Shown: in pieces, positions 47,167-55,735 of the stretch | How positions within the stretch are numbered: position 1 is the stretch's first letter | How the letters are laid out: every line of letters starts with the position of its first letter | Source of the DNA: Granulosicoccus sp045110515 | GTDB taxonomy: Bacteria; Pseudomonadota; Gammaproteobacteria; Granulosicoccales; Granulosicoccaceae | DNA length: 64,000 nucleotides | Assembly: GCA_045110515.1 (NCBI GenBank) | Contig: JBGCGD010000040.1 | Location: 31,380-95,379 of the forward strand | Direction of reading: 5' to 3' | Notes under the pieces: generated by a model | What the model was told of the DNA's origin: nothing | What the model saw: the letters and a program-made list of their open reading frames with translations, nothing else | The model's database searches: none | Position numbers and translations under genes: made by a program

Positions 47167-47955
47167 TTAAACCTGAGCAGAATCTGATGAGGCAACAACT
47201 TGATCAGTTGAGGGCTGTAAACCTAGTTGAGTAGCCATCGAACTCAGCCAGTTTTCAAGCCCAGTATGTACGGTACTTGATTCAGACTGTATTCTACTTT
47301 CTCCCCTTGCCAGGGTTTCATCAATCAAAAAAGCTGTTTCCGGAAGCTCTGTCAGTTCTTGCTGTATCAACTGAGCATCTAAAGGATGCAAATAAACTTG
47401 CTTGGCTCCCTGAGAATTGGATGGCAGTTGATCAAGCCCGGCTTTAACCAACCGGGCAAGTGCATCGGCATCGGTACTGATTTCTCGCCGTAAAAGAATT
47501 CTCGCAATATCAATGGATAGACCATAAATCTCCTCTTCGAGCGATTCCTCATTCACCGGTGGTGAATTTTTCGTCAGCGAATCGAGGAGTCGCGTTAACT
47601 CGACAACTTTCGTGTCGCGCAGTGCTTTACTACCATTCTCGTACCCTTGTGCGAATCCATCGTCATAACTGGTTTGCAACATATCTACAGAAGGGTTGTT
47701 AAGCGCGTCGGATACCGTTGACGTACTGCTTTCTTTAGCTTGAGCTACTTGCAAAGCTGGGGCAGATGTTGGCGCACTCATGTCTGAAGAATTGACAGAC
47801 GGTGACTGTGCTTGTTCTTCAGGCGGTATAGCATTTAGAGCAACGGGAGAGACAACTTCACGCGCATGAACGATATGAGAGGCGCTAGAACCAAAGTCAG
47901 GAGCTTTCCACTTTATAGCCTTTGCGGCTTCCTCCTCAGACAAGACTCTAAACAT
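47167..47955 (-). CDS. fliH: Flagellar export ATPase regulator FliH
   Basis: 262 residues from ATG 47955, with AAGGGGG six bases upstream; an ATG two codons earlier abuts that site. The N-terminus has VLSEEEAAKAIKWKAPDFG with the Trp that docks on FliN/FlhA. The middle is Ser/Gln-rich, and the C-terminus has the conserved IARILLRREISTDADALARL and SNSQGAKQVYLHPLDAQLI. It holds FliI inactive and carries it to the gate. It overlaps the fliG end by 8 bases. Confidence 0.94.
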   Translation of the reverse strand: MFRVLSEEEAAKAIKWKAPDFGSSASHIVHAREVVSPVALNAIPPEEQAQSPSVNSSDMSAPTSAPALQVAQAKESSTSTVSDALNNPSVDMLQTSYDDGFAQGYENGSKALRDTKVVELTRLLDSLTKNSPPVNEESLEEEIYGLSIDIARILLRREISTDADALARLVKAGLDQLPSNSQGAKQVYLHPLDAQLIQQELTELPETAFLIDETLARGESRIQSESSTVHTGLENWLSSMATQLGLQPSTDQVVASSDSAQV

Positions 47956-48991
47956 AGTCATCCCCCTTACCGCCTAGAGATATCTTGTTGTCTTCTGCCA
48001 ATTGCAATGCAACCGTCAAGATAGATCGCTGTGCGGATTCGACCTCGGACAGTTTGACAGGTCCTTTAGCATCTAAATCGTCTTTAAGCAGCTCTGCCGC
48101 CCGGGAAGACATATTTCTAAATATTTGTGCTTGAAGCTCAGCGGAGGCACCTTTAAGTGCCAAGATAAGATCTTCATTAGAGGTTTCGCGAAGAAGAGTT
48201 TGAGTGTCGCGATCGCTAACACTAAGCAGATTCTCAAAGATAAACATGCCTTCTTTGATCTTTTCTACAATCTCTCCGTCCAGCTCCTCAATTGCATCGA
48301 GAATTTTCCCTTCAGAGTCTTTCGAGACGCCATTGAGAATTTCTGCAGCAGCCTGAACTCCTCCAATTCCAGCGATTTCTATTGATGCGTCCTTTTGAAA
48401 TAGTTCTGTAATGACATCATTTAAATCGGCCAAAGCGGCAGGATGCAATTTTTCTAATTTAACAACACGCATGACTATATCTGCGCGTTTTGACTCGGGA
48501 AGCAAATCAAGCACTTCACCTGCTCGTTCACGAGTCAACTGACTCAGCACGGTGGCCGAAATTTGAGGATGTTCATTTCGGATTATCTTCGCTATGACCC
48601 TTGCGTCCATCCACTTTAGCGAAGTAAGGCCCTGCTCATCATCGTCTTCTCTGGGTTCCATCTGTGATAAGACATTGCTAGCACGATCTTCACCCAAAGC
48701 GCGTTTTAGTGTTGACTTGAAATAGCTGGCAGATTCCATTCCCAACGACGATTCGTATCGAACTTTGTTAACAAACTGATCAAGTGTTTGACCAATCTGT
48801 TGCTGCGACACTCCCTCTATCGCAGTCATCGCCTCTCCAAGGGTTTGCACCTCTTCAGGTTTCATGTGTTTGAGCACACTAGCGGCTTCCTCTTCGCCCA
48901 AGGCCATAAGTAGAATCGCCGCATGGCTGGAACCGCTTAATAAATTTTCTTCAGCTGCACCCGCACCCGACGAATTATCTGAATCAGCCAC
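47948..48991 (-). CDS. fliG: Flagellar motor switch protein FliG
   Basis: 347 residues from a GTG at 48991 that overlaps the fliF stop (TAGTG), with GGAG seven bases upstream; the frame opens six codons earlier at a TTG inside fliF. The N-terminal domain has AAILLMALGEEEAASVLKHM, the middle has EHPQISATVLSQLTRERAGE, and the C-terminal torque domain has FEDLLSVSDRDxQ-like FENLLSVSDRDTQTLLRETS with the charged residues that meet the PomA loop. It is the C-ring protein that couples stator force to rotation. Confidence 0.96.
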   Translation of the reverse strand: MADSDNSSGAGAAEENLLSGSSHAAILLMALGEEEAASVLKHMKPEEVQTLGEAMTAIEGVSQQQIGQTLDQFVNKVRYESSLGMESASYFKSTLKRALGEDRASNVLSQMEPREDDDEQGLTSLKWMDARVIAKIIRNEHPQISATVLSQLTRERAGEVLDLLPESKRADIVMRVVKLEKLHPAALADLNDVITELFQKDASIEIAGIGGVQAAAEILNGVSKDSEGKILDAIEELDGEIVEKIKEGMFIFENLLSVSDRDTQTLLRETSNEDLILALKGASAELQAQIFRNMSSRAAELLKDDLDAKGPVKLSEVESAQRSILTVALQLAEDNKISLGGKGDDYV

Positions 48992-50685
48992 TATTGCTCC
49001 GCTACCCAATCTTTGACGACTTTAGCAACCCTTTTTGGGTCTTCGGCCGCCATTGCTCGAGCCATGTTCAAAATATCACCATACACAACAGGAGGAGCAT
49101 CGAGGGCCGCACTGCTAGCATTACTACTCCAGTCACGCGCCTCTCCACCCTGTTCCAATGAATTACCTAATGCATCATTTAAGCCTTTCGCGTTACCTGC
49201 AGCTCCATCTGCTGTGGGAACATGGCCCAACGCGGCTAATTCTGCTTCAGTGCCACCTGACATCAATTTTTTCATAGCAGGCCTCAACACCAATAAGACC
49301 AACAATAGAACCGACAATCCAGTGAGTACCTGACGCACCATTGTCCACAACCAGCTCTGCTCCCAAATCGGTAGTGGTTCGATAGGCGCGATTTCTTCCA
49401 TCGGCTGGAAGGAGCGGTTGATGACGACAACACTATCTCCGCGCTCTTCACTAAACCCAACGGCTTCTTGTGCTAACTGCTTATATTGAGCCAACTCCTC
49501 TTCAGTCAGAGGGGTCCTAATCGTTTCACCAGCGTCGTCAAAACTAATTTTGTCGTCGATAAGAACCGCCGCTGACACACGGCGAATCGTGCCAGGCACT
49601 CGACGGGTGTGAGTAATCGTTTTATCCAACTCATAATTCTTAATAGCAGATGAGCTTTCATTCTGAGCTTGAGTGCTCGTACCATCTGCACCGGGTATCT
49701 CTGCGTCTGTCGTCCCATTGCCAGGAGGCTGATTTGTTAGGGCACCCGGGATTCCAATAGCAGCTCCACCATTGCGATTTATTTGCGTATCAACCTGCTC
49801 GCTGCGCAATTGAGCAGCATCAGGTTCGAAGCTTTCTTGCGTCTGTTCATTGACCGAAAAGTCTACATCAGTGGTTACTATGGCTCGAACTCGTCCCGCT
49901 CCAATGATCGGGGTCAAGAGAGTTTCAATACGATCAGCGTAGAGTTTTTCAAGTTTTCTCGCGTACTGAAATTGATCGCGTGTTGCACCGCTGGTGGAAT
50001 CATCCCCAGAAGAAAGTAATCTACCCCATTGATCAACAATGGTGACCTGTTCACTGCCCAAATAAGGAATACTGGAGGCGACCAAGTTAATAATGGCATC
50101 CACTTGTTCGTCTTCAAGAGTACGTCCGGCCATGGCCTTGACCATCACGGAGGCTGATGCCATCTCACGGTCGCGTATGAAAACAGATTGCTTGGGCATC
50201 GCTAAATGAACCCGGGCAGACTCAACATTACGCATGCTGGTAATCGTCCGACTTAATTCAGTTTCCAACGCATGTTGGTATCGCGCAGACTCCGTAAAGT
50301 GACTCGTACCCAAGGCCGATTCATTCTGCAACAGTTCCAAGCCTTGAGCGCTCTTACTTGACGTTAAGCCACTGGCCGCCAAATTCATTTGAATCTCGGC
50401 GTATTTATCTTTAGGTACCAGCACCAAACCGGTAGAGGGATCTAACTTATATTCGATTGCTGACGCTTTTAGGCTCTCGATGATTTGCAACGCATCCGCA
50501 CGCCCACCCTGCTCAGCGACAGGGACGAATTCTGGTTTCAACGTCCACGAAATTAACCCTGCACCCAACGTGAGCGCTGTTGCAACAACTACCAACGCTC
50601 CTAGTTGTGGGCCGGAGAAAAATCGCGCTAGGGCAGCAGTCAAAGGACTACCAGCCTGTCCGTTATTTATAGTCGCATCACTCAT
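48991..50685 (-). CDS. fliF: Flagellar MS-ring protein FliF
   Basis: A 564-residue protein with two membrane helices: one at ~34-52 (LGALVVVATALTLGAGLISW) and one at ~450-470 (LTGLSVLLLVLLVLRPAMKK). Between them is the ring-building region (RTITSMRNVESARVHLAMPK, FIRDREMASASVMVKAMAGR). The C-terminal tail (MARAMAAEDPKRVAKVVKDW) binds FliG. The MS ring is the base on which rod, C ring and export gate are built. It starts 73 bases after fliE. Confidence 0.97.
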   Translation of the reverse strand: MSDATINNGQAGSPLTAALARFFSGPQLGALVVVATALTLGAGLISWTLKPEFVPVAEQGGRADALQIIESLKASAIEYKLDPSTGLVLVPKDKYAEIQMNLAASGLTSSKSAQGLELLQNESALGTSHFTESARYQHALETELSRTITSMRNVESARVHLAMPKQSVFIRDREMASASVMVKAMAGRTLEDEQVDAIINLVASSIPYLGSEQVTIVDQWGRLLSSGDDSTSGATRDQFQYARKLEKLYADRIETLLTPIIGAGRVRAIVTTDVDFSVNEQTQESFEPDAAQLRSEQVDTQINRNGGAAIGIPGALTNQPPGNGTTDAEIPGADGTSTQAQNESSSAIKNYELDKTITHTRRVPGTIRRVSAAVLIDDKISFDDAGETIRTPLTEEELAQYKQLAQEAVGFSEERGDSVVVINRSFQPMEEIAPIEPLPIWEQSWLWTMVRQVLTGLSVLLLVLLVLRPAMKKLMSGGTEAELAALGHVPTADGAAGNAKGLNDALGNSLEQGGEARDWSSNASSAALDAPPVVYGDILNMARAMAAEDPKRVAKVVKDWVAEQ

Positions 50686-50758
50686 TAAGATTCGTTTGTT
50701 CCAGTGGCGACGTCAGTAGTCGCAATACTCAATGAACGGGAATTTGTGGATAAGTGCA

Positions 50759-51097
50759 TCACAACGGCATGCTCATGATTTCTTTGTACGCAGACACCAT
50801 TTTGTTGCGTACCTGAGTAAGGGCTTCAAAGGATATTCGTGCTTTTTGGGCGGCGATCATCACATCCGCCAACTCAACATTAGGGTTTCCGGCTTCAAAG
50901 GACTCTCTAAGCTGCTTAGCCTCGGCACTTCGCTCATTAACAGACTGGAGAGAATTTTCCAGAACCTTGGAAAAATCAACCGAATTGGCTGCAGGCGTGA
51001 CTTCAGGTGAGATGGCGCCGGACTCAGGAATACCTGCATCCTGGGCCATTGACCTAAGCTGCTGTAGTAACGAATTGGTATCTATTGAATTGCTCAT
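50759..51097 (-). CDS. fliE: Flagellar hook-basal body protein FliE
   Basis: 112 residues from ATG 51097. A frame from 51133 would add 12 residues but overlaps the sigma-54 box at 51129-51144, whose start site should lie near 51119. The shorter form has the family's usual length. The C-terminal part NPNVELADVMIAAQKARISF and LTQVRNKMVSAYKEIMSMPL is diagnostic of FliE, the adaptor between MS ring and rod. It is the first gene of the long minus-strand flagellar run. Confidence 0.95.
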   Translation of the reverse strand: MSNSIDTNSLLQQLRSMAQDAGIPESGAISPEVTPAANSVDFSKVLENSLQSVNERSAEAKQLRESFEAGNPNVELADVMIAAQKARISFEALTQVRNKMVSAYKEIMSMPL

Positions 51098-51128
51098 CTC
51101 GTATCCCGCCGTGAACAGAGATTGACGG

Positions 51129-51144
51129 AGCAAAGCGTGTGCCC
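51129..51144 (-). promoter_or_regulatory. Sigma-54 promoter for the fliE operon
   Basis: On the minus strand GGGCAC-ACGCT-TTGCT matches the -24/-12 consensus TGGCAC-N5-TTGCW at 10 of 11 positions, with the required 10 bases between GG and GC. It lies about 32 bases before the fliE ATG at 51097, leaving a leader of about 20 bases. Sigma-54 with an FlrC/FleQ-type activator controls fliE operons in Vibrio and Pseudomonas, so location and sequence agree. Confidence 0.8.
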
Positions 51145-51250
51145 TGCAATGAGAATCTTTAGCGCCGAAGACCTACCCGAGGGTTAACTGTGAACCCTGC
51201 ACGGTAGAAGTAACATAACTAGCTCAAGTGCAATATCGCGGCCGAAAACG

Positions 51251-51279
51251 CGAAACGCCCTCATTAAGAGGGCGTTTCG
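51251..51279 (-). terminator. rpoBC operon terminator
   Basis: CGAAACGCCCTC (51251-51262), a 5-base loop and GAGGGCGTTTCG (51268-51279) form a perfect 12-bp stem about 110 bases after the rpoC stop. On the minus strand it is followed by CGTTTTCGG, a short T-run. It separates rpoBC from the fliE promoter. Confidence 0.75.
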
Positions 51280-51388
51280 GTATTAATTGCCGTTACTTAT
51301 AGGCCTTTGCAGAAGCCTTTTCACGGACTACTAACGTCAGACTGGCAGACAGACTAACATGCAATCTGCCAGAGACGTGGTTTGCAGT

Positions 51389-54300
51389 TTAGCTTTCAGA
51401 AGGTCCGGCGCCGGCACCATCTGCTGGACTGATACTGTCCAACAAGCTGGCAGGAACCGCAGCATCTTCAGGCAAGGTACCTGCGGCTAATGCAGACTCT
51501 TGCTCGATGACCTGTTCGAAAGCCTGATCGATATTCAGCTTCGCACGGCTCTTACGACGTTCGTTGTGGAATGCCAAACCAGTACCTGCCGGCACCAGAC
51601 GACCCACGATAACGTTCTCTTTCAATCCGCGAAGATCATCACGTGCACCGCGAACGGCTGCATCAGTCAGAACACGGGTTGTCTCCTGGAATGATGCTGC
51701 TGAGATGAACGACTCAGTAACGAGAGATGCTTTAGTGATTCCCAGTAGCAGATTGTCGAATTCAGCCGGAGCAGCATTCGGGTTCTCAGCTAACAGTTCT
51801 TCGTTGATTTCCTTAACTCGTAGGAAGTCAACTTGCTCACCTCGCAGAAGTCGAGTATCGCCAGCGGCAGAGATATCAACCTTACGCAGCATTTGACGGA
51901 TGATAACTTCAATGTGCTTATCATTGATTTTTACACCCTGCAAACGATAGACGTCCTGGATTTCTTGAACGAGATATGCCGCCAGTGTTTCAACACCACG
52001 CAGTCTTAGGATGTCCTGAGGATTCGGTTCGCCATCAGCAATGACTTCGCCTCGTTCTACAGTTTCACCTTCAAATACGTTGATGTGACGCCATTTAGGA
52101 ATCAGTTCTTCGTAATGCTCTTGGTTTGGTCCCGTTATAACAAGACGCTGCTTGCCTTTCGTCTCCTTACCAAAGCTAACTGTACCGCTAGTCTCTGCAA
52201 GAATCGCAGGTTCTTTCGGCTTACGAGCTTCGAAAAGGTCAGCAACACGAGGCAGACCACCCGTGATATCACGAGTCTTTGAAGAAGCCTGAGGAATACG
52301 AGCAACGATATCGCCCACCTGAATTTCATCACCATCCTGTAGGTTGATGATCGCACCCGGTGGCAAGAAGTAATTAGCGGGTATTTCAGTACCTGCGTAA
52401 TTCAGATCATTACCTTCCTTATCAACTAGCTTGATTAACGGTCGTAGATCTTTGTTAGTTCCACCACGTTGCTTGTGGTCAGTAATAACGATATCTGTCA
52501 GACCTGTGATGTCATCAGTCTCAGCCCGGATGGTAACGCCTTCCACGAAATCAGAGAATTTGGCGATACCTGCCACTTCTGTGATAACCGGATGCGTGTG
52601 CGGATCCCAAGTGGCCAACACCGCGCCTGCTTCGATAGCTTCGTCTTCCTTAGCTTGAATAACCGCACCATAAGGAATCTTGTATCGCTCACGCTCACGA
52701 CCTGCTTCATCAACAACCGACAATTCAGCTGATCGTGATACCGCCATCAGCTTGCCTTCGCGGTTCGTGATTTCCTTCATGTTGTGCAATCGAACTGAAC
52801 CCTTAGATTTGGATTCAACGCTGCTCGCCGCAGCAGATCGACTCGCCGCACCACCGATGTGGAAAGTACGCATGGTCAGCTGTGTACCCGGCTCACCGAT
52901 TGATTGAGCAGCCATTACACCGACAGCCTCACCAATGTTGATGATATGCCCGCGCGCCAAGTCACGACCGTAACAAGCGGCACACACACCGTAGTCAGCT
53001 TCACAGGTGATTGCTGAGCGAACCAGTATCTCGTCTACACCGGCTTCTTCGAGCATGTCTACCATGTGCTCATCCAACAGCGTTCCAGCTTCAAGCAGCA
53101 CGGTCTTGTCATCGCCTGGCTTAACAATAGCTTCAGCTACAACACGTCCCAGTACTCGCTCACGCAGCGGCTCAACAACATCACCACCTTCGATGATTGG
53201 CTTCATGGTCAGGCCGTCAGTTGTTCCACAATCCGGATCAACAACCACCATGTCCTGAGCGACATCAACTAGACGACGAGTCAGGTAACCTGAGTTAGCC
53301 GTTTTAAGAGCGGTATCAGCCAGACCCTTACGTGCACCGTGCGTCGAGATGAAGTACTGGTTTACGTTTAGCCCTTCGCGGAAGTTCGCAATGATAGGCG
53401 TCTCGATGATGGAACCATCCGGCTTCGCCATCAAGCCACGCATACCCGCTAACTGACGAATCTGAGCTGCAGAACCACGAGCACCGGAATCAGCCATCAT
53501 AAAGATAGAGTTAAAGGACTCTTGCTCAACCGTCTTACCTTCTTTATCGACAACGCTCTCAGTACCCAAGCTTGCCATCATAGACTTGGCGACTTGATCG
53601 TTAGCCGATGACCAGATATCAACAACTTTGTTGTATCTCTCACCGTTCGTAACAAGACCTTCAGAATATTGAGTTTGAATCTCACGAACTTCACTCTCAG
53701 CCGATGCAATGAGTGTCTTCTTGTCCTCAGGCACCATCATGTCTTCGATACCGATTGAAACACCCGCAAGCGTTGCATATCGGAAGCCCAAGTACATGAG
53801 CTGATCAGCAAATATGACTGATTCTTTAAGACCTAGACGTCGGTAACACAGGTTGATGAGCTTCGAGATGTTCTTCTTGGTCAGGTTCAAATCAACGTTG
53901 GCGAATTCCAAACCAGCTGGAAGAATCTCAGAGACGATGGCACGACCAACGGTCGTTTCGACACGACGTTGCTGCTGTATCCAGCGACCAGCTTCGTTCT
54001 TGACTGAGTCCATTACTCGGACGGTCACTCGAGCATGCAAGTCTGCAATTTTGCTTTCGTAAGCGCGGTGTGCTTCAGCAACATCACTGAACACCATACC
54101 TTCGCCTTTAGCATTAACACGAGTACGAGTCATGTAGTACAGACCCAGAACGATATCCTGAGAAGGTACGATAATGGGCTCACCGTTCGCAGGTGATAGA
54201 ACGTTGTTGGTAGACATCATCAATGCGCGAGCTTCTAGCTGTGCTTCGATTGATAGAGGTACGTGTACCGCCATCTGGTCACCATCAAAGTCAGCGTTGA

Positions 54301-55669
54301 ATGCTGCACAAACAAGAGGATGCAGCTGAATTGCTTTACCTTCGATCAATACGGGTTCAAACGCTTGGATTCCCAAACGGTGAAGCGTAGGCGCACGGTT
54401 AAGCATAACCGGATGCTCACGAATAACCTCTTCGAGAATATCCCAGACTTCAGCACCCTCGCGCTCAACCATTTTCTTGGCTGCTTTTATGGTGGTTGCC
54501 ATACCGCGGTTTTGCAGCTTAGAGAAGATGAATGGCTTAAAAAGCTCAAGAGCCATCTTCTTCGGCAGACCACATTGATGTAGGCGAAGTGTCGGGCCAA
54601 CCACGATAACCGAACGACCTGAGTAGTCAACTCGCTTACCCAGTAGGTTCTGACGGAAGCGACCCTGCTTACCCTTGATCATGTCCGCCAGTGATTTCAA
54701 CGGACGCTTGTTAGAGCCCGTGATGGCACGACCACGACGACCGTTATCTAACAGAGCATCGACCGACTCTTGAAGCATGCGCTTTTCGTTTCGGACAATG
54801 ATGTCCGGAGCGTTGAGCTCAAGCAGACGACGTAGACGATTGTTACGGTTGATAACCCGGCGATACAAGTCGTTAAGATCAGACGTTGCGAAACGCCCGC
54901 CGTCCAACGGTACTAATGGACGCAAATCAGGTGGCAATACCGGAAGAATGGTCATGACCATCCATTCAGGACGGTTACCTGAAGCGATGAAAGACTCCAC
55001 TAACTTCAAACGCTTTGTTAAGCGCTTAAGCTTAGTTTCGGATTTAGTGGCATCGATTTCTTCACGAAGGTTTTCTGCATCGGTTTGCATGTCGATGTCT
55101 TTCAACAAGTCATGAACCGCTTCAGCGCCCATACGAGCATCGAACTCATCGCCGTGCTCTTCCACTGCTTCCAGGTACTGCTCGTCAGAGAGCAACTGAC
55201 CAGATTCCAGCGTCGTCATACCCGGGTCAATAACCACATAGGCTTCAAAATACAGAACACGTTCGATTTCACGAAGGGTCATGTCAAGCAATAAACCAAT
55301 TCGGCTTGGCAGTGACTTCAAGAACCAGATGTGCGCAACCGGGCTTGCGAGGTCAATATGACCCATACGCTCACGGCGCACTTTTGTCTGTGTGACTTCA
55401 ACACCACACTTCTCACAGACGACACCACGGTGCTTAAGACGCTTGTACTTACCGCACAGGCACTCGTAGTCCTTTACAGGACCGAAGATTTTTGAACAAA
55501 ACAAACCGTCACGCTCTGGCTTGAACGTTCGGTAGTTGATTGTTTCAGGCTTTTTCACTTCACCGTAAGACCACGATCGAATGGTCTCCGGTGAAGCGAG
55601 TTTGATGCGAATTGCATCAAACTCTTCAGTCTGGCCCTGCATTTTGTACAGATTCAGAAGATCTTTCAT
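51389..55669 (-). CDS. rpoC: RNA polymerase beta' subunit
   Basis: 1426 residues, close to the 1407 of E. coli. The N-terminal zinc site has Cys70, 72, 85 and 88 (CLCGKYKRLKHRGVVCEKCG), the active-site motif NADFDGDQMAVH binds the catalytic magnesium, and a second zinc cluster lies in the segment CEADYGVCAACYGRDLARG. The last ~20 residues are a Gly/Ala/Pro/Ser tail. GGGGA precedes the ATG by nine bases. It follows rpoB after 66 bases; no domain is missing or inserted. Confidence 0.99.
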   Translation of the reverse strand: MKDLLNLYKMQGQTEEFDAIRIKLASPETIRSWSYGEVKKPETINYRTFKPERDGLFCSKIFGPVKDYECLCGKYKRLKHRGVVCEKCGVEVTQTKVRRERMGHIDLASPVAHIWFLKSLPSRIGLLLDMTLREIERVLYFEAYVVIDPGMTTLESGQLLSDEQYLEAVEEHGDEFDARMGAEAVHDLLKDIDMQTDAENLREEIDATKSETKLKRLTKRLKLVESFIASGNRPEWMVMTILPVLPPDLRPLVPLDGGRFATSDLNDLYRRVINRNNRLRRLLELNAPDIIVRNEKRMLQESVDALLDNGRRGRAITGSNKRPLKSLADMIKGKQGRFRQNLLGKRVDYSGRSVIVVGPTLRLHQCGLPKKMALELFKPFIFSKLQNRGMATTIKAAKKMVEREGAEVWDILEEVIREHPVMLNRAPTLHRLGIQAFEPVLIEGKAIQLHPLVCAAFNADFDGDQMAVHVPLSIEAQLEARALMMSTNNVLSPANGEPIIVPSQDIVLGLYYMTRTRVNAKGEGMVFSDVAEAHRAYESKIADLHARVTVRVMDSVKNEAGRWIQQQRRVETTVGRAIVSEILPAGLEFANVDLNLTKKNISKLINLCYRRLGLKESVIFADQLMYLGFRYATLAGVSIGIEDMMVPEDKKTLIASAESEVREIQTQYSEGLVTNGERYNKVVDIWSSANDQVAKSMMASLGTESVVDKEGKTVEQESFNSIFMMADSGARGSAAQIRQLAGMRGLMAKPDGSIIETPIIANFREGLNVNQYFISTHGARKGLADTALKTANSGYLTRRLVDVAQDMVVVDPDCGTTDGLTMKPIIEGGDVVEPLRERVLGRVVAEAIVKPGDDKTVLLEAGTLLDEHMVDMLEEAGVDEILVRSAITCEADYGVCAACYGRDLARGHIINIGEAVGVMAAQSIGEPGTQLTMRTFHIGGAASRSAAASSVESKSKGSVRLHNMKEITNREGKLMAVSRSAELSVVDEAGRERERYKIPYGAVIQAKEDEAIEAGAVLATWDPHTHPVITEVAGIAKFSDFVEGVTIRAETDDITGLTDIVITDHKQRGGTNKDLRPLIKLVDKEGNDLNYAGTEIPANYFLPPGAIINLQDGDEIQVGDIVARIPQASSKTRDITGGLPRVADLFEARKPKEPAILAETSGTVSFGKETKGKQRLVITGPNQEHYEELIPKWRHINVFEGETVERGEVIADGEPNPQDILRLRGVETLAAYLVQEIQDVYRLQGVKINDKHIEVIIRQMLRKVDISAAGDTRLLRGEQVDFLRVKEINEELLAENPNAAPAEFDNLLLGITKASLVTESFISAASFQETTRVLTDAAVRGARDDLRGLKENVIVGRLVPAGTGLAFHNERRKSRAKLNIDQAFEQVIEQESALAAGTLPEDAAVPASLLDSISPADGAGAGPSES

Positions 55670-55735
55670 ATTTTCATTCCCCTATCGTTTGCAGCGGAAA
55701 ACTAATGGCTTGGATTAACAGCATCATGTAAACGG

